A DNA stretch of 24,655 nucleotides from contig CALBKQ010000097.1 of the NCBI GenBank assembly GCA_937895645.1, positions 1 to 24,655 on the forward strand, written 5' to 3'. The translations under genes were made by a program, and so were the position numbers. Positions within the stretch are counted from its first letter, which is position 1; each line of letters opens with the position of its first letter. This stretch comes from an uncultured Clostridia bacterium (GTDB lineage: Bacteria; Bacillota; Clostridia; Oscillospirales; Acutalibacteraceae). Of this stretch, positions 8,192-15,253 are shown in pieces. The notes under the pieces are model-generated. The model had not been told where the DNA came from, did no database searches, and saw only the letters and a list, made by a program, of their open reading frames with translations.

Positions 8192-8751
8192 AGGATTACC
8201 TCCTTTAACTGATTCTGTGTAACAAGAATATTGATTTTAATATCGTTTTCATCGGTAGGGAGTGTGTCTGTCACCATTTCCTCATAGCAAGGACAAATAC
8301 TCACACCATTAAAATCTTTCAAAAATCTGTCGTAATAGCCCTTGCCGTAACCAATGCGGTTTCCGCTTTTATCAACTGATAATGCAGGAACTATTACAAT
8401 GTCATTTTCTTTTGGAATATATTTTTTGCAGGTGGGTTTCGGCTCAAGAATGTTATACATTCCGTATTGCAAATCCCCAGCGCTTTCAACTTTCAAAAAT
8501 TCCATGTTTCCCACATTGTCAACGCAAACAGGGTAGAAAACTCGTTTATATAAAAATCTGCAACGCTCAATTATGTAACGGGTATCAAACTCGTCAGCAG
8601 AAGATGCAAAAACAAGTACTTGTTCTGCATTTTTGAAATAATCACTATCCGTTATGCGTTTGCTGATTTTTTTATCGTATATTACCTTTTTGTCAACTGG
8701 TATTTCTCTACGCTTACCTAAAAGCGTTTTGCGTATTGTTTTTTTATCCAT
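8188..8751 (-). CDS. 5-formyltetrahydrofolate cyclo-ligase
   Basis: This ATP-dependent enzyme converts 5-formyl-THF, an inhibitory storage form, to 5,10-methenyl-THF in the cytoplasm. The 187-residue protein is of family length. It has the basic N-terminus with KRR, the substrate-loop region YPVCVDNVGNMEFLKV, IVPALSVDKSGNRIGYGKGYYDRFL (nucleotide-binding GYGKGYYDRFL at 134-144) and the C-terminal P-T-D-E-N-D segment. Its ATG overlaps the end of the DJ-1 gene by 8 nt (ATGGATAA), and its stop overlaps the mltG GTG by 4 nt, so translation of the three genes is coupled. Homologues are called fau/ygfA or yqgN. It fits the one-carbon theme of the window (ThyX, Fhs, ZTP riboswitch). Confidence 0.92.
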   Translation of the reverse strand: MDKKTIRKTLLGKRREIPVDKKVIYDKKISKRITDSDYFKNAEQVLVFASSADEFDTRYIIERCRFLYKRVFYPVCVDNVGNMEFLKVESAGDLQYGMYNILEPKPTCKKYIPKENDIVIVPALSVDKSGNRIGYGKGYYDRFLKDFNGVSICPCYEEMVTDTLPTDENDIKINILVTQNQLKEVIL

Positions 8752-9292
8752 TGTAAATCTGTAAAGATGCTCTGATTTTCTTGACTTCAGGTGGATTCGT
8801 AAGGATTTCTGCTATCTGCAAACCGAACTCGATTGCACTACCCATGCCTTTTGCAGTAATAATATTACCATCTTTTACTACAAAATCTTTTGAGATGTTT
8901 GCGCCAAAAAGTTCTTCCTCAAATCCAGGGAAACAAGTAGCACTTTTGCCGTTAAGAATTCCTTTGTGACCTAAAATTGACGGTGCAGCACAGATTGCAC
9001 AGATTAACTTGTTGTTTTCCACTGCCCAGTCAATAGCCTTTTGCACAACAGGGCTTTTTTCAAGATTTAATGTACCGGGCATACCACCGGGAAGTACAAT
9101 AGCATCAATTCTCTCGTCAAGGACTAAATCTCTTTCATAAATATCGGCAGCAACAGGAATCTGATGTGAACCAATTACAAAATCTTCACCTACACCAACT
9201 GTTAGAACATCTAACTCTGCACGACGAAGCACATCAACAACTGCTAATGCTTCAATTTCTTCAAATCCATTTGCTAAAAATACATAAATCAT
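8744..9292 (-). CDS. DJ-1/PfpI family protein
   Basis: The start is placed at ATG 9292 (MIYVFLANGFEEIEAL), with GGAG 8 nt upstream and the typical beta-strand opening of the family. A longer frame from 9328 would overlap the preceding gene and has no RBS. The 182-residue protein shows the conserved acidic FEEIEAL (8-15), the GG of VLPGGMPG (67-73) and the nucleophile elbow ICAICAAPSIL with Cys101. DJ-1/YajL/YhbO relatives have been described as redox-sensitive chaperones or glyoxal-adduct deglycases. The actual activity is debated and cannot be settled here. It lies between a GNAT gene (gap 5 nt) and the folate cyclo-ligase (overlap 8 nt). Confidence 0.88.
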   Translation of the reverse strand: MIYVFLANGFEEIEALAVVDVLRRAELDVLTVGVGEDFVIGSHQIPVAADIYERDLVLDERIDAIVLPGGMPGTLNLEKSPVVQKAIDWAVENNKLICAICAAPSILGHKGILNGKSATCFPGFEEELFGANISKDFVVKDGNIITAKGMGSAIEFGLQIAEILTNPPEVKKIRASLQIYNG

Positions 9293-9297
9293 AATTA

Positions 9298-10017
9298 TTA
9301 CTCCAAAGTGATGCCAACATAGCAACACAAATCTTTAATATCTTTATTTTCTGTTTTAATCATAGCAGGGTAACACTCTTCGCCAAAAGTAATATTGCCC
9401 TGAATAATGTTTCCGTCTTGTTTATGTTTTTCAGGAATATCTGTATAGTCACACTTGGCGTTTCTGATTATTGTTTTATCATCATCAAAGCAAAGACCAA
9501 AATCACAGATTTCCCCACCGTAGATTACACAACTGTTTTTCCAAAACTCATAAACTGATTGCTCAAACTCAATAGCACAATCAAAATTAAGTTTTTGTTT
9601 TGTAGTTGGTACGATTCCGCCAAAAATATGCTTTCTGTGAACACCAAAATTTTCAAATCCACATTTTTTATAGTAGTCAAAAAGGGAACTTTCTGCAGGT
9701 ACAAGAAAAAGAAAATCAAAACCGTTGTTACGGCAGTAATCATAAGAAAAGTCAAGCAGTTTTTTCATATAACCTTTGCCACGCTCACTATATTTAGTCA
9801 TAGCACAATAAACGCACTTGCCTTTGTAATTGCCAATGCTACAATCAAGTAGAAAAAGTGATGAAACAATCTCACTATCAACTCTTATAACGGGAGTTAC
9901 AACGGAAGAAAAAACACTGTCAAAGAAGTTGTCAATAACTTTTGAGTCTTCTAAAAATGTCATCTGCCAAATGGACTGCAATTCTTTTTTATTTTTATTA
10001 CTTGCAAATTCAATCAT
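9298..10017 (-). CDS. GNAT family N-acetyltransferase
   Basis: The 239-residue protein has a GNAT fold in its N-terminal half. The acetyl-CoA loop is in the segment CAMTKYSERGKGYMKKLLDF (R/Q-x-x-G-x-G/A type, about residues 71-90), followed by the beta4-alpha4 region FLFLVPAESSLFDYYKKCGFENFG near 105-128, with Phe-Tyr-x-x-x-Gly-Phe typical of the fold. The C-terminal half (about 130-239) has no motif I recognise. The substrate is unknown. It lies 2 nt after a DUF2156 gene, itself a GNAT-fold protein, and the pair may act together (inference). The start has AAAGG upstream. Confidence 0.82.
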   Translation of the reverse strand: MIEFASNKNKKELQSIWQMTFLEDSKVIDNFFDSVFSSVVTPVIRVDSEIVSSLFLLDCSIGNYKGKCVYCAMTKYSERGKGYMKKLLDFSYDYCRNNGFDFLFLVPAESSLFDYYKKCGFENFGVHRKHIFGGIVPTTKQKLNFDCAIEFEQSVYEFWKNSCVIYGGEICDFGLCFDDDKTIIRNAKCDYTDIPEKHKQDGNIIQGNITFGEECYPAMIKTENKDIKDLCCYVGITLE

Positions 10018-10019
10018 AA

Positions 10020-10904
10020 TTAACCTTTGTAAGTTGCTGAATACTTAATAATCAATCTATGTGGGTGATAGGAAAGTTTTGCTCTTCGTAAACCCTCACT
10101 ACCCGTATCTTCTTCACGATTTATAAACTCATATCTATCTTTAAGTTGACGGGCAAACTCGCGATTTATCATTTGATAAGCGCCACGAATGTTACCATAG
10201 GCCTTTTCAACATGAGTACAGAATGTATTGTCGTTTAACTTTTCCCCGAATGTGAAGGCAACAGCCTCACCCTGAATAGTGAGTATTCCACCCTCAAAAC
10301 CTAAATCAAAATAATTGTCAAGCGCAATTTTGATAGCTTCATTTTCTTCGCCAATTTCTTCAGGATTTTTTTCTCTGTTAAGTCTTTCCCAATGCTCGTT
10401 AAGAATAGCACATTGACTTATATTTTCAGGAGTTATAGGCTCATATTTCCAATCAAAAGTCTTTTCAAAAAATGAAATGTGATTTCTTTTACTTGCCAGT
10501 TTACGCCCTGCAAGATTTGCAAGACTTTCTGATGTGTATAAATAGTCAAAATAATCTCTTGTTTCTGTTATCTCAAATTGTTTTGGAAAAAGAAACATAA
10601 GTTCATCTTTGTCTTTTTCTGTAAGTCCAAAAAACTCAAGAGTAATATCTTTTTCTTTTGTGTATTCAATTAACTTATTGATTGTAGATTTTTTGTCGCC
10701 CTTGCCAATAGGATAGCAAAATACAGGTGTGTCTGTAAAATCGGCAGAAACGAAAATGCCATTGTCATCACAAATTCTGTTTTGGTAAATCTGTGACCAC
10801 ATATAAATATTGCCAAAACAGTATTCGCAACAGTCTGTCTGCTCTGCATTAAATGCTTCTTTTACCCAATTAGCGTCTGCAAGTGTAGGGGAGTGAAACT
10901 CCAT
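10020..10904 (-). CDS. DUF2156 protein (phosphatidylglycerol lysyltransferase C-terminal-like)
   Basis: The 294-residue soluble protein resembles the DUF2156 domain found at the C-terminus of MprF-type lysyltransferases, but has no membrane segments. Recognisable parts are the N-terminal CCEYCFGNIYMW, the central AGRKLASKRNHISFFEKTFDW, the acceptor-like EGGILTIQGEAVAFTFGE and the C-terminal YEFINREEDTGSEGLRRAK. The domain is a double GNAT fold that in MprF uses aminoacyl-tRNA. Stand-alone members are mostly uncharacterised. The ATG overlaps the tmk stop by 1 nt (TAATG), with AAGGAGA upstream. It is followed 2 nt later by a GNAT gene. Confidence 0.83.
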   Translation of the reverse strand: MEFHSPTLADANWVKEAFNAEQTDCCEYCFGNIYMWSQIYQNRICDDNGIFVSADFTDTPVFCYPIGKGDKKSTINKLIEYTKEKDITLEFFGLTEKDKDELMFLFPKQFEITETRDYFDYLYTSESLANLAGRKLASKRNHISFFEKTFDWKYEPITPENISQCAILNEHWERLNREKNPEEIGEENEAIKIALDNYFDLGFEGGILTIQGEAVAFTFGEKLNDNTFCTHVEKAYGNIRGAYQMINREFARQLKDRYEFINREEDTGSEGLRRAKLSYHPHRLIIKYSATYKG

Positions 10905-11569
10905 TATAAAATCTCCTTAATAATGTCGTATATAGTGTTCCCAATTTCTTCGATTGATAAAGGTTCGTCACCCTCAAAACATTTTACTACATTCCAACCG
11001 AAGCGGTCTGCTGCATAAAGTGCTGCTTCACGGCAAGCTTTAAGATAACCCACATTTGCCTCGTGAACATCTTTTTTTGTTTCTTCACCGTTATAGCGTT
11101 TTGACATAAGACGCTGTGAAATATCAACATCCATATCAAGATAAATAACTGAATCAGGCTTTGGAATTTCCATCATTTCATATTCTGTATGGAAAAGCCA
11201 GTCAAGATACTTGTCCCATTCTTCGCGAGGTAGTTTAACTGTCTGGTGTACTGCGTTTGATGTGGTGTAACGGTCAGCAAGAATAAGTGTACCATTATTA
11301 TAATCTTCACCCCAGATGTTTTTATAACTTGCATATCTGTCAACTGCATAAAAAAGTGATGCAGAATAAATATTAACATCTGCTGGATTGCTACCAAACT
11401 CACCGTTTAAGTACATTTTTACAAGTGTGCTTGACTTGTTATCATAATCAGGTAGTTTAATCTGTCTAATTTCAATGCTGTTGTCTTGTAATTTGGATTT
11501 AAGCAGTTCAACCTGTGTTGATTTACCACTTCCGTCAAGACCTTCAATTACTATCATTTTCTTATTCAT
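10904..11569 (-). CDS. tmk: Thymidylate kinase family protein
   Basis: It phosphorylates dTMP to dTDP if it acts as its family suggests. The protein of 221 residues opens with MNKKMIVIEG and carries the P-loop GLDGSGKST (about 10-18), the base-binding LADRYTTSNAVHQ segment (canonical DRYxxSxxAYQ, altered here) and a Lys/Arg-rich lid region SKRYNGEETKKDVHE. The start at 11569 is preferred over an in-frame ATG at 11590. It is preceded by AGTGGTG, and the predicted transcription start (about 11599) leaves too little room for an RBS before 11590. The gene is divergent from thyX, its metabolic partner in dTTP synthesis, and heads the ten-gene leftward operon. Confidence 0.85.
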   Translation of the reverse strand: MNKKMIVIEGLDGSGKSTQVELLKSKLQDNSIEIRQIKLPDYDNKSSTLVKMYLNGEFGSNPADVNIYSASLFYAVDRYASYKNIWGEDYNNGTLILADRYTTSNAVHQTVKLPREEWDKYLDWLFHTEYEMMEIPKPDSVIYLDMDVDISQRLMSKRYNGEETKKDVHEANVGYLKACREAALYAADRFGWNVVKCFEGDEPLSIEEIGNTIYDIIKEIL

Positions 11570-11605
11570 ACATAATACACCACTATTCATAATTATACAG
11601 ATTAC

Positions 11606-11614
11606 ATTATAGCA
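11606..11614 (-). promoter_or_regulatory. Extended -10 promoter for the leftward tmk operon
   Basis: On the minus strand TGCTATAAT forms an extended -10 (TGN plus TATAAT), with an expected start near 11599. A further TTGACA at 11659-11654 (minus strand) has a weaker -10 (TATTGT or TATATT) and may be a second promoter. Confidence 0.6.
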
Positions 11615-11673
11615 AATAATTATTTATAATACAATATAAAATACAATTAAATTTGTCAAAAATTAATCAATTA

Positions 11674-11702
11674 TTGCATACTCATTTCTTTTATGCTACA
11701 AT
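11674..11702 (+). promoter_or_regulatory. Promoter for the thyX-amidase operon
   Basis: TTGCAT (11674-11679), a 17-nt spacer and TACAAT (11697-11702) give an expected start near 11709, about 25 nt before the thyX ATG. It is divergent from the tmk promoter in the same 164-nt gap. Confidence 0.6.
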
Positions 11703-11733
11703 TATAACAATATAGGAAAAAAGAGGGATTTTT

Positions 11734-13107
11734 ATGGCATACGATTACAATAAAAGCACAGCACTTATTATTGGTATGACTGATACTGATGAAAAGGTTA
11801 CTGCTGCGAGTGGTCGAATTTCAACACAAGAGGGTACAGCACTTTCAATCTGGGATAAATCTCAGGATAGAGAGAAAAACGCAAACCTTATCGGTAAAGT
11901 TACTGCGTCAGGTCATACAAGTACAGTTGAACATACATATTTTCAACTTGCATTCCAGAATGTAACTGCAGTTGTTGAACAGTTTATTATCGAGTTCAGA
12001 CTTGCATCTTATACAGTTAAGTCAAGACGATATGTAAATTTCAGCGACGCAGGTTTCTATGTGCCTGAATTCAATAATGCAGAAATTGAAAAGTCATATA
12101 AAGAGCACATGAGCGAAATGTTTGCTCTTTATGACGAACTTTGTGCTAATGGTGTGCTTCGTGAAGACGCTCGTTTTGTATTGCCATATTGTCTTTACAG
12201 TAACTTCTTCTGCAGTGTAAATGGTAGAGAGTTTTTGAATATGCTTACTGCTATGATTTGTGGCAGAGGTGCAAAATATCCTGAAATCAAGAAATTAGGT
12301 CTTGAACTTTACGAACAAGCAAAAGAAAAAGCACCAGGAATTATGTCAAGCTTTAATCCTGACAGAGTAGTTAATGATGTTCCTGATCTTTCATTTGTTG
12401 ACATTAAACCTGTACACACCGAAACTCCTGTTGAATTATTGGCATATACACCTGACGCTGCAAAATGCGTTGCAAGAAATGCCCTTATTTCAAATAAAAA
12501 TTGTTCAACAGAACAGATTGAAAGCATTATTTCAAGTAACGAAACTGTTGAAAAAATTGTTGAGGCAGTTGTTAAGTGCAAGAGACCTCGGGCTCTTGAG
12601 TGTGCAAACTATACATTCCGTTTTAACAATGTTTCCCTCTCTTGTATTACTCACTTTGCCCGTCACAGAATACAGTCTATTGAAATCCCTGAACTTACAA
12701 AAACAGACAGAATGAGTTTTATTATTCCACCTGTACTTCGTGATAAGCCTGAACTTCTTGAAAAATACAAAAATGCTTTCAAAAAGACAGCAGATGAATA
12801 CGCAAGACTTAAAAATCTTGGTGTGGCCGAAGAACTTTTGGTATATTATCAGCTTTCAGGTAATACACTTGATATTGTAACAACTATGAATGCAAGACAA
12901 CTTCTTTTATTCTTGCGACTTCGCTCTTGTACTCGTGCGCAGTGGGAAATTCAGGAGTATGCAGTAGATGCTCTTACTAAACTTCGCAAAGTTGCACCGT
13001 CAATCTTCAAGTTTTATGGACCGAGTTGCTTTGTAGGTGCTTGTCCTGAGGGTAGAATGACTTGTGGCAGAGCAGCCGAGATTAAAGAGAAGTTTTCAAA
13101 TCTTTAA
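11734..13107 (+). CDS. thyX: Two-domain ThyX-like flavin-dependent thymidylate synthase
   Basis: ThyX makes dTMP from dUMP with methylene-THF and FAD. A normal chain is about 220 residues; this one is 457 and reads as two ThyX domains in tandem. Domain 1 (about 1-215) has SGHTSTVEH (59-67) matching the GHxTxxEH motif, then EFRLASYTVKSRRY (87-100) where RHRxxSxNExSxRY is expected: it keeps Ser97 and Arg99-Tyr100 but has lost the first Arg-His. Domain 2 (about 225-430) lacks GHxTxxEH (LECANYTF), keeps ARHR (309-312) but not the Ser/RY half, and has an intact NARQLLLFLRLRSCTRAQWEIQEYA (386-410). A C-terminal tail holds Cys432, 437 and 444. RBS AGAGGG. Divergent from tmk; followed 9 nt later by an amidase gene. 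Confidence 0.85.
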   Translation: MAYDYNKSTALIIGMTDTDEKVTAASGRISTQEGTALSIWDKSQDREKNANLIGKVTASGHTSTVEHTYFQLAFQNVTAVVEQFIIEFRLASYTVKSRRYVNFSDAGFYVPEFNNAEIEKSYKEHMSEMFALYDELCANGVLREDARFVLPYCLYSNFFCSVNGREFLNMLTAMICGRGAKYPEIKKLGLELYEQAKEKAPGIMSSFNPDRVVNDVPDLSFVDIKPVHTETPVELLAYTPDAAKCVARNALISNKNCSTEQIESIISSNETVEKIVEAVVKCKRPRALECANYTFRFNNVSLSCITHFARHRIQSIEIPELTKTDRMSFIIPPVLRDKPELLEKYKNAFKKTADEYARLKNLGVAEELLVYYQLSGNTLDIVTTMNARQLLLFLRLRSCTRAQWEIQEYAVDALTKLRKVAPSIFKFYGPSCFVGACPEGRMTCGRAAEIKEKFSNL

Positions 13108-13116
13108 TATGAAAAT

Positions 13117-13830
13117 ATGAAAAAATTAAGAGTAAAAAACAACGGAAAATCTTTTCTTTTTCCAATAATAGCATTGTTTTCATTAAGCATTTGTGCAGTG
13201 TTGGCACTAGTGCTTGTGGGTGGCGAAGAAGTTATTTATGAACTTCAGCAACTGAACTTTGTCCCCGATAAAAAAACTGTGTGTATTGACCCAGGCCATG
13301 GGGGCAGTAGTTCCGGCGCAACACTTGGTAGTCGCCTTGAAAAAGACGACACACTTCGCCTGTCCCTACTTGTCCGCAATATTTTGGAAGAAAGAGGGTA
13401 CACCGTTGTTATGACTCGAGATAATGACAGCGACGTTTCCCTTGCCGACAGATGCAAAATTGCAAATAAGGCGAGAGCGTCGCTTTTTGTTTCTATTCAC
13501 AGAAACAGTAGCACGTCAAAAGATGCTACGGGAATGGAAATGTGGGTGCATTCAAGTAATCCTACTGATGATACACTTTTAGCACAGAATATCCTTGATT
13601 GCCTTGACACTCTAAGTATAACAAACAGGGGAATACACACAGGTTATCGTGATGGCGAAGATATGAATTATTATATAAATCGTCACACAAAAATGCCTTC
13701 TGTCCTTGCTGAAATCGACTTTATTTCAAATAAAAATGACAATAAAAAATACGACGAAAATATAAACGAATATGCAAAAGCTATAGCCGATGGCATTGAA
13801 TTAACTTTGAAAGAAATGCACTATTCATAA
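13117..13830 (+). CDS. N-acetylmuramoyl-L-alanine amidase, Amidase_3 (CwlD-like)
   Basis: The 237-residue protein has an N-terminal signal-anchor helix (about 13-34) and a single Amidase_3 zinc hydrolase domain (about 53-235). Zinc ligands visible are His61 (CIDPGHGG), Glu75 (RLEKDDTL) and His128 (VSIHRNSS). The catalytic Glu is 199 in LAEIDFISN. The usual SIHANA is SIHRNS. The architecture without cell-wall-binding repeats resembles CwlD, which removes peptides from spore cortex peptidoglycan to allow muramic-lactam formation. Sporulation in this organism is not shown by the window, so a vegetative role is equally possible. There is no good Shine-Dalgarno before the ATG, and the 9-nt gap after thyX suggests reinitiation. 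Confidence 0.88.
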   Translation: MKKLRVKNNGKSFLFPIIALFSLSICAVLALVLVGGEEVIYELQQLNFVPDKKTVCIDPGHGGSSSGATLGSRLEKDDTLRLSLLVRNILEERGYTVVMTRDNDSDVSLADRCKIANKARASLFVSIHRNSSTSKDATGMEMWVHSSNPTDDTLLAQNILDCLDTLSITNRGIHTGYRDGEDMNYYINRHTKMPSVLAEIDFISNKNDNKKYDENINEYAKAIADGIELTLKEMHYS

Positions 13831-13848
13831 AAAAATCTTAAAAAACTC

Positions 13849-13877
13849 TTGACAATTACAAAGCATTGATATATAAT
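13849..13877 (+). promoter_or_regulatory. Perfect consensus promoter for tRNA-Gln
   Basis: TTGACA (13849-13854), a 17-nt spacer and TATAAT (13872-13877) match the sigma-A consensus exactly, with the expected start near 13884, 7 nt before the tRNA 5' end. Confidence 0.9.
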
Positions 13878-13890
13878 TGCTTTTGCTCGT

Positions 13891-13964
13891 TGGGGAATAG
13901 TGTAACGGTAGCACGACAGACTCTGACTCTGTTTGTTGGGGTTCGAATCCCTATTCCCCAGCCA
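13891..13964 (+). tRNA. tRNA-Gln (anticodon CUG)
   Basis: The 71-nt cloverleaf plus encoded CCA (13962-13964) folds cleanly. The acceptor TGGGGAA pairs with TTCCCCA. The D-arm is GTGT/GCAC, the anticodon stem ACAGA/TCTGT holds loop CTCTGAC with CTG in the middle, and the T-arm TGGGG/CCCTA surrounds TTCGAAT. The U1-A72 first pair and G73 are usual for tRNA-Gln. It decodes CAG. A consensus promoter precedes it and a terminator follows. The last 23 nt (13942-13964) are repeated exactly at 14126-14148. Confidence 0.95.
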
Positions 13965-13971
13965 AAAATAT

Positions 13972-14007
13972 AAACGGATGCCGATAGGTGTCCGTTTTTA
14001 TTTTTTG
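13972..14007 (+). terminator. Terminator of tRNA-Gln
   Basis: AAACGGATGCC (13972-13982) pairs with GGTGTCCGTTT (13987-13997), including two G-T wobbles, around a GATA loop. A T-rich tail extends to about 14007. Confidence 0.85.
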
Positions 14008-14018
14008 TTTAGAATGTA

Positions 14019-14148
14019 AATAGGGTTCGAACCCGAGAGGGTTTTGGCGTTAAGAAAACAATTCGGGGAATTGTTTTTAGCCAAAAGAACAATGCGAATA
14101 CCTCATTCGCATTGTAAGTCTATAATTCGAATCCCTATTCCCCAGCCA
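14019..14148 (+). repeat. Hairpin-rich non-coding element ending in a copy of the tRNA-Gln 3' end
   Basis: No ORF is credible here. The left end AATAGGGTTCGAA (14019-14031) is an inverted copy, with one missing base, of TTCGAATCCCTATT (14126-14139), so the element has tRNA-T-arm-like terminal inverted repeats. Inside are two strong hairpins. One is a perfect 10-bp stem at 14055-14064/14068-14077, enclosed by an outer 7-bp stem (TTTTGGC 14042-14048 with GCCAAAA 14080-14086). The other is an 11-bp stem at 14089-14099/14105-14115. Positions 14126-14148 repeat tRNA-Gln 13942-13964 exactly, including CCA. It could be a degenerate tRNA copy, a small tRNA-targeting mobile element, or a structured RNA. 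Confidence 0.7.
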
Positions 14149-14155
14149 TAAAAAT

Positions 14156-14188
14156 AAAGACAAGTCATTTGGCTTGTCTTTTATTTTT
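14156..14188 (+). terminator. Terminator after the tRNA-like element
   Basis: AAAGACAAG (14156-14164) pairs with CTTGTCTTT (14173-14181), extended by T-G and C-G pairs around the loop, and is followed by TTTATTTTT. It lies 8 nt after the copied CCA, like the terminator after the real tRNA. That suggests the element is, or was, a transcription unit. Confidence 0.8.
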
Positions 14189-14229
14189 GTCTAAAAAGGG
14201 TAAAGGATTCGAACCTTAAAGAATATTTA

Positions 14230-14258
14230 TTGAACTTCATATTTGTTTGTGATAGAAT
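14230..14258 (+). promoter_or_regulatory. Possible promoter for the GH43 gene
   Basis: TTGAAC (14230-14235), 17 nt and TAGAAT (14253-14258) resemble a sigma-A promoter. The implied start near 14265 would leave a leader of only about 11 nt containing AGGTGA. Confidence 0.45.
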
Positions 14259-14275
14259 TATATCAGGTGATATTT

Positions 14276-15247
14276 ATGAATTCATACCCTAATCCTTTTA
14301 TGCCCGAACGCGCTGACCCTTATGTTACAAAAGGTCCTGACGGATTTTATTATTTTACAGCATCATACCCAGCCTTTATGAATGTTGACGTAGGGTATGA
14401 CCGTATTATCTTGCGAAAAAGTGATACTGTAATCGGTCTTACAACAGCAGAGGAACATACAATCTGGAAAGCTCACAATAAAGGCGTAATGTCAAAGCAT
14501 ATCTGGGCACCAGAAATCCATTATATCGGAGGGAAATGGTATATTTTCTTTGCAGCAGGAGAGAAAGAAAATGTGTGGAATATTCGTCCATTTGTTCTCG
14601 TTTGTGAGGGGCAAGACCCGATAAATGATAAGTGGATTGAACTTGGCAAAATGAAGGCAAGTGAAGGTGACACCCACTCATTTACTGAGTTTTCACTTGA
14701 TATGACATATTTTGAAAATAATGGTAAGCACTATCTTATCTGGGCAGAAAAACTAGGCGATTCATCACTTTTTATGGCAGAAATCAACGAAAAGGAGCCT
14801 AACAAACTCATTTCAAAACCAATTTTACTTACAAAACCCGAATACGATTGGGAGAAGATTCGTTTTAGTGTAAACGAAGGTCCTGCAGTGCTCAAAACTG
14901 ACGATAAAGTTTATGTATTTTTCTCTGCATCGGGTACAGGTGCAGAGTATTGTATGGGTATGGTTTATGCTGACAAAAACGCCGATTTAATGAACATAAA
15001 CAACTGGACGAAATCTCCAGTACCAGCATTGCAAACTGAAGATTTAACAGACCAAGCAGGTCCCGGTCACAACAGTTTTGTAGTTGACGAAAATGGTGAT
15101 TTGCTTATAGTTTATCATGCTCGACCTTTTTCACATTTTGAGAAAAAATGTGGCACTTATTGTGACGAGCCACTTTATGACCCTTGTCGCCATGCTCGTA
15201 TAAAATTAGTAACATTTGACAAAAATGGAGTGCCAAATCTCAAGTAA
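14276..15247 (+). CDS. Glycoside hydrolase family 43 enzyme, intracellular
   Basis: The 323-residue protein is a single five-bladed beta-propeller GH43 domain. The catalytic set is visible: general base Asp14 in ERADPYV, pKa-modulating Asp142 in FSLDMTYF, and general acid Glu201 in VNEGPAVL. HIWAPEIHYIGGKWYIFFAA (75-94) is also characteristic. Family members are mainly alpha-L-arabinofuranosidases and beta-xylosidases acting on arabinan or arabinoxylan fragments. No signal peptide or carbohydrate-binding module is present, so it should act on imported oligosaccharides. The start at 14276 is chosen because AGGTGA lies 5 nt upstream and MNSYPNPFMPERADPY is the usual N-terminus; an ATG at 14243 is upstream of the putative promoter -10. 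The substrate cannot be decided from sequence. Confidence 0.88.
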   Translation: MNSYPNPFMPERADPYVTKGPDGFYYFTASYPAFMNVDVGYDRIILRKSDTVIGLTTAEEHTIWKAHNKGVMSKHIWAPEIHYIGGKWYIFFAAGEKENVWNIRPFVLVCEGQDPINDKWIELGKMKASEGDTHSFTEFSLDMTYFENNGKHYLIWAEKLGDSSLFMAEINEKEPNKLISKPILLTKPEYDWEKIRFSVNEGPAVLKTDDKVYVFFSASGTGAEYCMGMVYADKNADLMNINNWTKSPVPALQTEDLTDQAGPGHNSFVVDENGDLLIVYHARPFSHFEKKCGTYCDEPLYDPCRHARIKLVTFDKNGVPNLK

Positions 15248-15253
15248 TTTTAC

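Noticed and set aside
9293..9328. Longer N-terminus for the DJ-1 protein
   Set aside because: It overlaps the upstream gene's end, lacks an RBS and adds residues outside the family fold.
14126..14148. Second functional tRNA gene
   Set aside because: Only the T-arm part, acceptor 3' strand and CCA are present. The D-arm, anticodon arm and matching 5' acceptor strand are replaced by hairpins, so it cannot be a normal tRNA.
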